DNA of 12,073 nt from the NCBI GenBank assembly GCA_036655715.1, contig JAVVPO010000075.1, positions 1-12,073 of the forward strand, written 5' to 3'. The notes beneath the pieces were generated by a model. The model searched no databases, was not told the DNA's origin, and was given only the letters and a program-made list of their open reading frames with translations. This document shows positions 1 through 8,346 of this stretch, in pieces. Each line of letters starts with the position of its first letter. Position 1 is the stretch's first letter. Source of the DNA: JAVVPO01 sp036655715. GTDB lineage: Bacteria > Bacillota > Clostridia > Lachnospirales > Cellulosilyticaceae. The position numbers were made by a program, and so were the translations under genes.

Positions 1-1267
1 TTACAGAGATTTTAACATTTTTGATATTCCCTTTACCTGATACCGTAAACTTAGTAACAAATTCATTACCTACTTTGTAAGTTCCTGTTGGCTCAATGAT
101 GTTTTCTATGTTAAGTTCTGTGTCTACGGCTACATTAGTTGTTGTTAAATAAATAATTTGAGAATCTTCCTTTTTTTCACCAAGATCATCTGTATAACTC
201 AATTTCAACTGTACAGGTACTGTAGTTGCTGTTGTATCACTGATTTGTAGTTTTATATTCAGACTTTGGCTACTCTGTGAAGATATACTTTCTACATATC
301 TTACATTACTACCATCCATAACATAAACTTTATCTGATATTACTTCGACTTTTACATTTCTCGCTGCTACATTCCCTACATTTTTCATATTAATAGTAAC
401 ATTTTTTGGCACATTGGCTTTGAAATCCTCTGTACCTGATACGGTTACTGCCAATGAAGGCGGCATAAAATCACTGTCTACTTTTAGCTTGATAATTTGC
501 TCTTTTCCGCCAATATCTACTTTCAATTCATGTATTCCACGGGTTACATCTTTATCAATAGCTAGAGTTACATTAAACTCCTTAGTTGCACCTTTAGCCA
601 TCTCCGGAATATCTATCCTTTTATTTTTAATCTCAATCCCCTTAGATGTGCTATTCTTATCTTTCATTTCGAGCTTCATTTCACCTGCACTTGATTTGTT
701 GTCAGAACCATTTTTGAGTTTAAATGAAATTTGTTGTGTCTCTCCTGCTACTACATTAATAGTACTATTATTTACTATTTCTAATGCCTCTTTAACACCT
801 AATATTTCTTCTACTTTCTCTAATGTACAATCTTTCTCTGTACCAATCCACTCATTCTCATCCTGAAATCCTACCTCTAATTTAAAGCTATTACCTTTTC
901 CATTATAAGTTATTCCACTTGCCCCTAGTATATTCTTCTCCTTGTTCTCATTACCCGGTAGTTGTAATGGTGTCCACTTCGCATCATCATCTGAAAGTGC
1001 TCCCTCACAATATACCTGTAATTTAGAAAAAGCATCTTTTTCTTCTTCTTTATTTTCAAATCCACTAAAACCTATTTCTATCCTAACATCTACTTTATCA
1101 CCTTTACTTAACTCTCCTTTAGGCAATACTGTTACTTCTGATATATGTATATTCTTATTTTCCTTTGCTTCCTCAGCAAATACCTCATACACTCCACCTG
1201 GCATCATAAAGCTAACCATCATAATCATCGCCAGCATTAAACTAGTTAATTTATTTATTCTCCTCAT
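1..1267 (-). CDS. Secreted beta-sandwich (COG1361/NEW3-like) protein next to an ABC transporter, C-terminus cut off by window edge
   Basis: I translated the minus strand from ATG at 1265-1267 and the frame is open to base 2, giving 422 residues without a stop, so the gene is partial at its 3' end. Residues 1 to about 31 form a signal peptide: MRR start, a Met/Leu/Ile-rich core, and a likely cleavage after VFA before an acidic stretch. About 40-130 is an unrecognised, acidic segment. About 145-240 and 245-340 look like consecutive Ig-like sandwiches of the NPCBM-associated NEW3/CARDB type, with phrases such as 'VVAGETQQISFKLKNGS' and 'VPKNVTINMKNVGN' followed by R-N-V-K-V-E-V; a third begins near 400. 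A GGAG lies 7 nt before the ATG. The start overlaps the ABC ATPase gene by 17 bp, so translation is probably coupled. I infer an extracytoplasmic accessory subunit of the transporter; its substrate is unknown. Confidence 0.8.
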   Translation of the reverse strand, partial: MRRINKLTSLMLAMIMMVSFMMPGGVYEVFAEEAKENKNIHISEVTVLPKGELSKGDKVDVRIEIGFSGFENKEEEKDAFSKLQVYCEGALSDDDAKWTPLQLPGNENKEKNILGASGITYNGKGNSFKLEVGFQDENEWIGTEKDCTLEKVEEILGVKEALEIVNNSTINVVAGETQQISFKLKNGSDNKSSAGEMKLEMKDKNSTSKGIEIKNKRIDIPEMAKGATKEFNVTLAIDKDVTRGIHELKVDIGGKEQIIKLKVDSDFMPPSLAVTVSGTEDFKANVPKNVTINMKNVGNVAARNVKVEVISDKVYVMDGSNVRYVESISSQSSQSLNIKLQISDTTATTVPVQLKLSYTDDLGEKKEDSQIIYLTTTNVAVDTELNIENIIEPTGTYKVGNEFVTKFTVSGKGNIKNVKISV

Positions 1268-1979
1268 TTTCAATCTCCTCTCTATGTAGAGCTTTTTTCA
1301 TCTCTATGCTATGTATATTTCCATCTCTCACTGTGATAATCTTGTGGGCATAATCCGCTATTTCTGGATCATGTGAGACAATGATAAGTGTTTGATCATA
1401 TTCTTTAGCAATCTTAGTAATCATATCCATAACTTCTAGTGTGGTCTGTGTATCTAAGTTTCCTGTTGGCTCATCCGCAAAAAGAATAGTTGGCTTATTA
1501 ACAAAAGCTCTCGCTATACTTACCCTTTGCTGCTGCCCCCCACTCATCTCTTTAGGCTTGTGATGAAGTCTTGTCCCAAGTCCAACCGCTTCTAGAATTT
1601 CTTTGGCCCTCTTATCTCTTTGCTTTTTAGGTATCCCTTGAAAGATAAGAGGTAGTGAAACATTTTCTAGTGCTGTTAATGAGGGAATAAGGTTGTAAGA
1701 CTGAAAAACGAATCCTATATATTTTTGTCTGAAATCTGCTAATTGAATTTCATTTAATTTTTCTACATTTTTACCTTTTATCTTAATCGTGCCTCTTGTT
1801 GGTTTTTCAAGTCCTGCTAGCATATTAAGTAATGTTGACTTGCCTGAACCTGATGTACCAAATAAACAGCAGATTTCTCCTTTTTCAATTTGCAAATTAA
1901 TATTATCTAAGGCTGTAATTTTTTCTTTACCCATTTTATATACTTTTTTCAAGTTGGTGATTTCTATAATTGGCTCCAT
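1251..1979 (-). CDS. ABC transporter ATP-binding protein, MacB/LolD family
   Basis: Cytoplasmic ATPase of 242 residues, normal for this family. Visible motifs in order: Walker A GTSGSGKST (41-49), Q-loop Gln93 in VFQSYN, signature MSGGQQQR (145-152), Walker B ILFADEP (165-171) followed by the D-loop TGNLD, and switch His203 in VSHD. The phrase FVFQSYNLIPSLTALENVSLP is typical of the MacB/LolD/FtsE-like group, which works with FtsX-fold permeases in lipoprotein, peptide or macrolide export or in mechanotransmission. The charged tail after about 225 is not part of the core fold. The start is supported by AAAGGAG 6 nt upstream. The next gene is a secreted sandwich protein overlapping by 17 bp; no permease is visible, so it presumably lies beyond the left edge. 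Substrate cannot be told from the ATPase alone. Confidence 0.93.
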   Translation of the reverse strand: MEPIIEITNLKKVYKMGKEKITALDNINLQIEKGEICCLFGTSGSGKSTLLNMLAGLEKPTRGTIKIKGKNVEKLNEIQLADFRQKYIGFVFQSYNLIPSLTALENVSLPLIFQGIPKKQRDKRAKEILEAVGLGTRLHHKPKEMSGGQQQRVSIARAFVNKPTILFADEPTGNLDTQTTLEVMDMITKIAKEYDQTLIIVSHDPEIADYAHKIITVRDGNIHSIEMKKALHREEIENEENK

Positions 1980-2005
1980 ACTTTACTCCTTTCTTTATCT
2001 ATTTC

Positions 2006-2024
2006 AAATGACTCTTTGTCATTT
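2006..2024. repeat. Perfect 7-bp inverted repeat in the leader of the ABC gene
   Basis: AAATGAC and GTCATTT are separated by 5 nt. The element lies between the candidate promoter and the ribosome binding site of the ABC gene, about 27 nt before its ATG. It could be a dimeric repressor operator (the half-site spacing would suit a helix-turn-helix dimer) or a short mRNA hairpin. The sequence alone does not decide. Confidence 0.45.
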
Positions 2025-2065
2025 ATCCTCTTATTTTACACTCATTTTTATACTATTTAAAAACT

Positions 2066-2094
2066 ATTATATACTATATTCCTCACACTTTCTA
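2066..2094 (-). promoter_or_regulatory. Candidate sigma-A promoter for the ABC operon
   Basis: On the minus strand TAGAAA (2089-2094, 4 of 6 matches to TTGACA) is followed after 17 nt by a perfect TATAAT (2066-2071). It would give a leader of roughly 80 nt containing the inverted repeat at 2006-2024. The region is AT-rich, so chance matches are possible. Confidence 0.35.
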
Positions 2095-2275
2095 CATATT
2101 GCATCTTACGTTTTTGTAACATAGACGATTATTACCTATCCCCTTCACTATTTCCATTTTCTCCCTCTGTACCCTTTTTCTTGTTTTCCAACCCTTCTTA
2201 CTCTTTCTTAGACGAATTTATATACGCTTAAAGTTTTAACTTCTAAAAATTTTAGTATTATTTACCATGAATCTA

Positions 2276-2310
2276 AGGGAGTAATCTAGCCCACTCGCTA
2301 AACTCTCCCT
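2276..2310 (-). terminator. Imperfect hairpin after the subtilase operon, possible terminator
   Basis: On the minus strand AGGGAG pairs with CTCCCT, then, past a small internal loop, TTTAGC pairs with GCTAGA (one G-T wobble) around a 6-nt loop. It begins about 25 nt after the last subtilase stop codon, where a terminator is expected. It has no proper T-tract after it, so it is not a textbook intrinsic terminator and may instead act with Rho or merely protect the 3' end. Confidence 0.35.
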
Positions 2311-2335
2311 CTCAGTTAAGTCGTTATGCAATTAT

Positions 2336-3949
2336 TTAAAGAATTTGTTGTCTTCGCAAGATATCTAATGAATTTTTAACACATAATTTTCCATACCCCC
2401 ACGCTGTACTTGGAATAGTCACTCCAGGAATATTTTTTTCCGTTCCTCTTAGCAAATAAGTTTTGAGGTTTTCACCATACAAAAACGGGTTGTTTCCTTG
2501 TACAATTCCCCACTGCATCAGAAGCGCTACCCCGCCTGTTACATGTGGCGTTGCCATACTTGTGCCACTTAAGTTAGTATATCCCCCTGTATTGCTATTG
2601 GATCTAATATCAACTCCTGGCGCTACTAAATCTGGTTTGACAACTGAATCATTTCTTGCAAATCCTACTCCCGAGAATGGTGCAATCTGCCCCGTTACAG
2701 AGTTATAAGCACCTACAGTAATAACGTTCCTAGCTGTTGAGGGCGTCGTAATGGTCGTATTATCTATAGGTTCTAACATAAAAACGTCTTCTCCTCCCAA
2801 TTCACTGGTGGGCCCCCATACATTGTATTTGCCATCTACCACGTCCACACCATAGACATTAATTGTCCATATCCCGCTAGTTATCTTTCTACCTTCTATC
2901 CCATTGATAAATACCGCGAACTCTTCATCTCCATTAAGAGGTGATGGTCCTGCAAAAGTGGCATAGACCCTGGAGGTTCCTAGAATATACTGCCTAGGTC
3001 CTTGTGCATATAAAATCTTTGGTGTTTTACTTCCTGTTGGGGATACAATCTCAAATTCTAGTACATCTATAAAACTTTTCCATACTGATAAATTATAATA
3101 TGATTTACCCTCTCCAATCTGAAAACTAAACGAAGAAACTCCTCCATCTTCCACTATTCCAGCTGTGTGTGTTCCACTACTTCCTTCATTACCTGCCGCT
3201 ACAGAAATATTAGTTTTCCACTCTTGTGATACATCGTCTAGATACTGCTCTATCAGCGCATTCCCATCATGAGGGCCTTCATTCATTCCTATACTAATAT
3301 TCATAGATACAGGTCTTCCAAGTTTTCTTGCCTTCTCTAACACATATCTTACCCCTAGCATAATTTCTACGTTCCTTACGATATCCTGACTGCTTCCTCT
3401 TCCTAGCTTAACAATAATATATCCAGCTTCTGGCGCTGCCCCTACATACGCTCCACCAGATCCAGATCCATTTGCTCCAGCTATGCCAGCCACATGAGTT
3501 CCATGCCCTAAAGTATCTTCACTGGGTACTATAGCTAATTGCTTTGCTTTTGTATTTTGCTGCAAGGCTAAGTTAATATCTTCCCTTGTATACTCTGTTC
3601 CTAATTTAAATCCTGCTGGGGGATTGCCTTCAATCGTCTGATCCCAAATCGAGGCGATACGAGTATCCCCATTCAAGTACCTAAAATCCTTTTGGGCATA
3701 TGTGATTCCCGAGTCAATAATACCAAGTAATACACCTTCTCCTTTAAGCTCATAAGGAGGATTATTTTGAACTGGTGTAATACATGCAGCATCCATATTA
3801 GCCGACATGTTGTACTGAAGTCTTTTTGGCATCTCCATATACTCCACTTCTGTATAGTTAAGCAGATTATCTATCTTGCTACTTGGCAAAGATAATACTG
3901 CAAATTTATTACTAATAATTTGAGCTACTCCATTTTGTTCTCTAGCCAC
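2336..3949 (-). CDS. Csp-like subtilisin-family serine protease (S8), triad intact; real start probably further upstream
   Basis: Numbered from GTG at 3949 (537 aa), catalytic Asp79 is in GIIDSGI, His149 in LGHGTHVAG, oxyanion Asn254 in AAGNEG and Ser464 in SGTSMATPH, so the enzyme should be active. Residues 1 to about 61 are the end of a propeptide-like region; Q61 in ITPVQ is a possible autoprocessing point (inference). About 265-400 is the beta-rich insert between Asn and Ser typical of Csp germination proteases. There is no signal peptide, consistent with a protein deposited in spores or acting in the cytoplasm. The GTG has no good ribosome binding site, and coding homologous to the preceding paralogue continues 50 codons upstream, see 3950-4099. 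Last gene of the four-subtilase operon. A role in processing a cortex-lytic zymogen such as SleC is known for CspB; here it is inferred from fold only. Confidence 0.9.
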   Translation of the reverse strand: MAREQNGVAQIISNKFAVLSLPSSKIDNLLNYTEVEYMEMPKRLQYNMSANMDAACITPVQNNPPYELKGEGVLLGIIDSGITYAQKDFRYLNGDTRIASIWDQTIEGNPPAGFKLGTEYTREDINLALQQNTKAKQLAIVPSEDTLGHGTHVAGIAGANGSGSGGAYVGAAPEAGYIIVKLGRGSSQDIVRNVEIMLGVRYVLEKARKLGRPVSMNISIGMNEGPHDGNALIEQYLDDVSQEWKTNISVAAGNEGSSGTHTAGIVEDGGVSSFSFQIGEGKSYYNLSVWKSFIDVLEFEIVSPTGSKTPKILYAQGPRQYILGTSRVYATFAGPSPLNGDEEFAVFINGIEGRKITSGIWTINVYGVDVVDGKYNVWGPTSELGGEDVFMLEPIDNTTITTPSTARNVITVGAYNSVTGQIAPFSGVGFARNDSVVKPDLVAPGVDIRSNSNTGGYTNLSGTSMATPHVTGGVALLMQWGIVQGNNPFLYGENLKTYLLRGTEKNIPGVTIPSTAWGYGKLCVKNSLDILRRQQIL

Positions 3950-4099
3950 ACGCTCAATATCACCATTGTATTTGACAAGGATATCCCAATTACCACTTAT
4001 ATCAAATCCATAACTTTCTATATATTCCTGAGCTTCTTTTACTTCTGACTGTGGAATGGATGTTAAAATTTGTAAGGCTGCATCTGTTTTATTTTCTAT
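3950..4099 (-). other. Probable missing N-terminus of the last subtilase, with a non-standard ATA start
   Basis: The frame of the 3949 GTG stays open upstream to a TAG at 4126-4128. The 50 extra codons read as protein, e.g. 'ALQILTSIPQSEVKEA' and 'GNWDILVKYNGDIERVA'; the latter aligns with 'IWQVLVQYTGNVALIP' of the 597-aa paralogue. There is no ATG, GTG or TTG in this frame between the stop and 3949. The codon at 4097-4099 is ATA, 6 nt after a strong GGAGG. Initiation there gives 587 aa, the size of its paralogues. Either ATA is used as a start or an ATG has been lost by one G-to-A change. Confidence 0.65.
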
Positions 4100-4104
4100 A
4101 GCTT

Positions 4105-4113
4105 CCCTCCCCC
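4105..4113 (-). promoter_or_regulatory. Strong Shine-Dalgarno sequence that argues for the ATA start
   Basis: GGGGGAGGG on the minus strand sits 7 to 15 nt after the stop codon of the preceding subtilase and puts its GGAGG core 6 nt before ATA (4097-4099). No ATG/GTG/TTG lies at a usable distance in the subtilase frame. The nearby out-of-frame ATGs at about 4083 and 4133 open only short frames that soon stop. Confidence 0.6.
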
Positions 4114-4119
4114 TTTCTT

Positions 4120-5913
4120 TTAACTACTTGCATACTTTTCCCTAAGTTCATCTAATACAGCCCTTATACATAGCACACCATATCCCCAATCTTTATTTGG
4201 ATAAGGCTGATCTATAGGTATTCTTGTGGTATTTCTAAGTACATAGGCCTTAAGTCTTTCCCCATACAAAAATTCATCTCTTCCATCTACAATACCATAC
4301 TGCATAAATAGGGCATAAGCTCCCGTCACAAATGCTGCTGCCACACTGGTCCCAGTGGCTGGCTGATACCTATTTAACTTATTAATAGACGCTGTCATCA
4401 CATCAATGCCAGGAGCCGCCAAATCTGGTTTAATCATCCCGGTTCTAGTGAATCCTCTCCCAGCAAAATTTGCTATTTGAACCCCTCTAAGTCCAGATGC
4501 AGCGACACTTGTAGCTTTGCTAGCTGTAGAAGGTATAGTAAGTGTAATCAATTGACTTGGGACTAAGAATCTTATACTCCTATTAATAAGGTCTAGAGAT
4601 TCTCCCCATATATTATATCTACCATCTAATATCTTTAGCCCGACTATACTAATCGTCCATATCCCATTATCTATATCTGTTCTATTAAAGCTGTCTAAAA
4701 TAATTAAAATTTGTTCATCTATATTACCATCTGAGGACTCTGAAAAATTGATAAGCACCTGGGTATTGCCAAATATAAAAGCCCTATTATTAATAAGCCT
4801 AGTAAGCACCTCTGTTTTTTCTCCATTAGGCGCTTGTATCACAATACCAAAATCATCTGCAAAACTTTTCCACAGTGTTGCATAATAATACTTTTGTTTT
4901 TTATCTATAAAAATCTGAACTTGCTTCGTTTCATCTTCTTTTACAGTCCCCATAGCATGACTATCTTTATTCGCTTGATTACCTGTTCCTACTGTAATAT
5001 TGCACTTCCATCTATCTGAAGCTTTATCTATAATTTCTTCAAGCGCACTTGTTCCATCATGTGCCCCTTCATTAATACCGAATCCAATATTAATACTAAT
5101 GGGTTTATTTAATTCTATGGCTTTTTCTAAAACATACTTTATAGCCAACATCGTTTCTATATTTCTAGGTCCTCTAAAAGGAGTTTGAACTACATTTGGC
5201 CCCTCTTGCCCCACCTTTACAACTATCAAATCGCTCTCAGGTGCCACCCCTATAGATTGCCCTTGGGATGCTCTCCCATTCCCAGCTGCTACCCCTGCTA
5301 CAATAGTTCCATGTCCTAATACATCTTGGCTTGGTACAATGGCTAGCTGCGCCTCTTCATCTGTCGCTCTTAATGCCTCATTGATCTGCTCATTGGTATA
5401 TTCTGAACCTATTTTAAATCCTATCGGTGGATTTCCTACTATTGTTTGATCCCAAATATAGGCTATCCGGCTCGTTCTATCTTCTCTTATAAAATCTGGA
5501 TGGGTATAATCAATCCCAGAATCAATAATAGCTATAAGAGTTCCTCGTCCTGTTACATTATAGATACCCTTTGGATTTGCAATCCCTGTTCCACAAATAG
5601 TTCCTATGGCTACATCTAAGATATACTGCATCACTTCAGGCAATTCAATATACCTCACACTAGGACTCTCCGATAACCTCGTAATATTATTTTTGTCCAT
5701 CGTCATGATTAAAAATTCTTCATCAACTATTTGTATTGCTATATAAAGTTCCTCGGGTATTAAAGCCACATTCCCCGTATACTGGACTAGCACTTGCCAT
5801 ATCATTGGATCTATTATCCCCGTCGTTTCTATAAAAGAAGTAAGTAGATTTGCCTTTTGATAACGCAGCATTAATTGTAATTGAGGACTTATTTTAGTAT
5901 TATAGCCTGGCAT
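4120..5913 (-). CDS. Csp-like subtilisin-family serine protease (S8), triad intact
   Basis: Protein of 597 aa without signal peptide. Residues 1 to about 115 form the propeptide-like part, including 'IWQVLVQYTGNVALIP' and 'VRYIELPEVMQYILD'. The subtilase domain carries Asp131 (IIDSGIDYTHPDF), His201 (LGHGTIVAG), oxyanion Asn312 (GTGNQ) and Ser523 (ATGTSVAAAF). About 325-460 is the beta-rich insert seen in Csp proteases; the C-terminus has the family's WGYG motif near 576. It closely resembles the following gene: both share RIA-x-IWDQTI-x-GNPP and QLAIVPS. ATG is preceded by AGGAGG at 6 nt, and 21 nt separate it from the gene before. The missing SMATPH after the catalytic Ser (VAAAF instead) is a departure from classical subtilisins shared with the 561-aa paralogue. 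Likely active; substrate unknown. Confidence 0.92.
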   Translation of the reverse strand: MPGYNTKISPQLQLMLRYQKANLLTSFIETTGIIDPMIWQVLVQYTGNVALIPEELYIAIQIVDEEFLIMTMDKNNITRLSESPSVRYIELPEVMQYILDVAIGTICGTGIANPKGIYNVTGRGTLIAIIDSGIDYTHPDFIREDRTSRIAYIWDQTIVGNPPIGFKIGSEYTNEQINEALRATDEEAQLAIVPSQDVLGHGTIVAGVAAGNGRASQGQSIGVAPESDLIVVKVGQEGPNVVQTPFRGPRNIETMLAIKYVLEKAIELNKPISINIGFGINEGAHDGTSALEEIIDKASDRWKCNITVGTGNQANKDSHAMGTVKEDETKQVQIFIDKKQKYYYATLWKSFADDFGIVIQAPNGEKTEVLTRLINNRAFIFGNTQVLINFSESSDGNIDEQILIILDSFNRTDIDNGIWTISIVGLKILDGRYNIWGESLDLINRSIRFLVPSQLITLTIPSTASKATSVAASGLRGVQIANFAGRGFTRTGMIKPDLAAPGIDVMTASINKLNRYQPATGTSVAAAFVTGAYALFMQYGIVDGRDEFLYGERLKAYVLRNTTRIPIDQPYPNKDWGYGVLCIRAVLDELREKYASS

Positions 5914-5934
5914 ATTATACCTCCTAGCTTTCTA

Positions 5935-8340
5935 TCATTTTTTACTTTTTATTAATCGTTGTAAGGCTGCTCTGTCTAATATGCCATTGCCTTGTGAAGG
6001 GTTAGGATACTGTATTGTATCTACCCTAGTAAGCTGACTAATCAAAATACTACTTATCACCAGACTATTAGGCCATGGACTTTCTTGTTCTACAAGCATT
6101 TTACTATATAAAGCAGCTACTACCCCTGCTACATTAGCCATTGAGACTAGACTGCCAGTCAATAAGCCCATTTTACCCAATGCTATTATAGCTAAAACAT
6201 TTTTTCCCTGTGCCACAAAAGTGGGTTTCACTAAGTCTTGCCTTGTATAACCTCTTCCTGAGCTTTTATAAATGGTTAATGTCTCATTGTCATAATTGCC
6301 TATACTTATGATATTGGGTACATTCCCTATAGATGGTATGGTTACAAAAACGCTATCAGGAGACAATCCAGAATAACTGTTTAATGCTTGTTGGGCTATC
6401 CATATATCTATTACATCTGCATAGCTTTCTTTATTTCTTGGCACTTTCTCTTTTATGATTATTTTCCAAACACCTACCATAGGATTTTCTAGGCTAAACA
6501 GAATTTCTCTTAGTCCATTATCAAAACTTATCGCTATTCCAGTCGTTAAAACTTCAGTTGTATTCTCTACATACTTGCCTTTCTCTTCAAGATTATATTG
6601 TTGCTTCATTGGATTTTCTAATACAACGCTTAACTCATGTATATCATCAATCCACATGGTTCCCACTACTTTCTGCAGTGCCTCCTGTATTCGCAGTTCT
6701 ACAGTATATTCCTGATTGTCTTCTATAGTTATTCTACTATGATGCCCCTTATCGGCTTCTTCCCCTGTGCTGGTTAATATAGTTATCCCTGGCTGATTTG
6801 CAAATGTCTCAATTCTTGTTTCTAAAACACTTTTTCCATCATGACTATTTAAGTTCCCCCCATAAGGAATACACAGAACAAGTGGTTTTTTTTGTTCATT
6901 CGCAAAATCCACTAATTGATTTACTGCTATTAGAATATCCTCAAGCAGTGTAGCCTCTTCATTTGGTAGGCCTCCATATATTCTTTGCAATGTATCAGGT
7001 GCTTTGTTTATCTTCGCTATAATAAAGCTTGCCTGACTTGCAACCCCCTTATATTCTTTTTGTTTAAATTCCATATTGCCACCTGCAATAGCTAGCAGTG
7101 TATTGGTTAAATAAGAATTCCCACCAATCCCTATATCTAAATCCACATTGTTTTTTACTGCATTTTGGATTTCTTCTTGTAAATACACCCTTCCTTTATC
7201 CCCTTCTTTTTGCTCCCAAACGTATGCTATTCTACTCTTTCCATTACTATCTATAAGATTATTCTCTTTATAATCTACGCCCGCTACACCTATGATACCT
7301 ATATAAACCTCTTCTCCGTTATACTCCTGCTTCACTCTCAAATCAAGTTCATAGTTACCTGGCACATCCGCCTTAATCACCGGTGGATGTGTCTGAATTT
7401 GAAGTGCATATTGCGGGATAACATTATCTGCCAAATCCTCTTTTTTACTATCAAATAACTTTTTGGTTCCCCATAGTAAGGCATAGTTTCTATCTATTCT
7501 TATATACTGAAAACCTAACCCCTCATACACCTCTCTAGGTACAATAGATGTTTGCAAAATAGGTACATATATATGCTCCTCATCAGGAATTTGTTCATAA
7601 AATATATCATGATACAAGCCATTTACTCTTGTTGCTTTTACTTCTCTATACAATCTCTTAAGCATACTTCTATCATATTTTCCATCTGATATATTCCTTA
7701 TTTTTGAAAGTGCCACATCTATTTCATCCTCTGTATAAATAGTATCTTCTATATAGAATTCAAACCCATTACTAGAAGCTCTATAATACAATGCCATATT
7801 GCCATATAACTTATTGATTAATACACCATTCACCTCATCTAAAAGTTTATTAATTAACTTATTAAGAACCGATCTATATCTTAGATTTTCATCTTCTATG
7901 TAAACATCTGCGTAGATGAGCAATTTTTTATTTTCTTCTAGTGATTTACATATCATATCTAAAATAAACTTCAGATACTTTGTAGAAGTTATTTCATTAC
8001 TATCCGAAAATCCTATCACATATCCATTGTTTTTATCCATGAACTGATTAGTGTCTAAGTTGTAATAATTTTTTTCATTCTCTTTCATGTCACTATGTCC
8101 TACATAAGCAACCAATTTTTTTTCATCTAGTAGCATTTCAGGCGCTACAAATTGTCCCTTTAGTTTTATCATAAATTCTTTTTCTATATAACTTGTTTCT
8201 AATTCCACACCGAGTCCTCTAGATTGATTATCACCTATCTCCATCATAGCTATATCTTCTTTTATCCATTTAAACACTTTATCTACGTGTTCTTGTCTAT
8301 TAGGTATTTTAGTCCCCTTACAACTAACTAGTGCATACAT
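5935..8340 (-). CDS. Csp-like pseudoprotease: degenerate subtilase with an unknown ~250-aa N-terminal domain
   Basis: Protein of 801 aa from ATG at 8340, far longer than its 561-597-aa neighbours. Aligning by eye to them, residues from about 255 on are a whole Csp-type unit, but the catalytic sites are gone: IIDSGIDY has become IIGVAGVDY (Asp to Val352), GHGT has become YLTN (His to Leu411), GTSVAAA has become GSLVSMA (Ser to Leu731), and oxyanion GNE has become GEE (Asn to Glu527). Fold landmarks remain: RIAYVWEQ (about 370), NSHDGKSVLE (about 498), SGRGYTRQDLVKP (about 694) and a final GNGILD. Residues 1-250 (MYALVSCKGTKIPNRQE...) match no family I know; they look mixed alpha/beta and lack a signal peptide or membrane segment. 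Second gene of the operon. By analogy with C. difficile CspC/CspA it may be a regulatory or ligand-sensing partner of the active paralogues; this is inference. Confidence 0.88.
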   Translation of the reverse strand: MYALVSCKGTKIPNRQEHVDKVFKWIKEDIAMMEIGDNQSRGLGVELETSYIEKEFMIKLKGQFVAPEMLLDEKKLVAYVGHSDMKENEKNYYNLDTNQFMDKNNGYVIGFSDSNEITSTKYLKFILDMICKSLEENKKLLIYADVYIEDENLRYRSVLNKLINKLLDEVNGVLINKLYGNMALYYRASSNGFEFYIEDTIYTEDEIDVALSKIRNISDGKYDRSMLKRLYREVKATRVNGLYHDIFYEQIPDEEHIYVPILQTSIVPREVYEGLGFQYIRIDRNYALLWGTKKLFDSKKEDLADNVIPQYALQIQTHPPVIKADVPGNYELDLRVKQEYNGEEVYIGIIGVAGVDYKENNLIDSNGKSRIAYVWEQKEGDKGRVYLQEEIQNAVKNNVDLDIGIGGNSYLTNTLLAIAGGNMEFKQKEYKGVASQASFIIAKINKAPDTLQRIYGGLPNEEATLLEDILIAVNQLVDFANEQKKPLVLCIPYGGNLNSHDGKSVLETRIETFANQPGITILTSTGEEADKGHHSRITIEDNQEYTVELRIQEALQKVVGTMWIDDIHELSVVLENPMKQQYNLEEKGKYVENTTEVLTTGIAISFDNGLREILFSLENPMVGVWKIIIKEKVPRNKESYADVIDIWIAQQALNSYSGLSPDSVFVTIPSIGNVPNIISIGNYDNETLTIYKSSGRGYTRQDLVKPTFVAQGKNVLAIIALGKMGLLTGSLVSMANVAGVVAALYSKMLVEQESPWPNSLVISSILISQLTRVDTIQYPNPSQGNGILDRAALQRLIKSKK

Positions 8341-8346
8341 TGACAC

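Larger units (their letters stand above)
1980..2335. other. 356-nt intergenic region between the subtilase operon and the ABC operon
   Basis: No convincing gene is seen on either strand. From right to left it holds an imperfect hairpin just past the last subtilase gene, short AT-rich palindromes around 2229-2256, a pyrimidine-rich plus-strand stretch (about 2140-2215), a candidate promoter, a 7-bp inverted repeat and the ribosome binding site of the ABC gene. I do not recognise a known riboswitch in it. Confidence 0.6.

Noticed and set aside
414..1289. Plus-strand open frames at 414-866 and 942-1289
   Set aside because: They lie opposite the secreted sandwich protein, whose minus-strand frame is continuous with a signal peptide and ribosome binding site; the plus-strand translations are low-complexity Ser/Leu-rich shadows.
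8344..8346. GTG as start of the 801-aa pseudoprotease (would add 2 residues)
   Set aside because: It is only 1-2 nt from the Shine-Dalgarno sequence, while ATG 8340 has ideal spacing.
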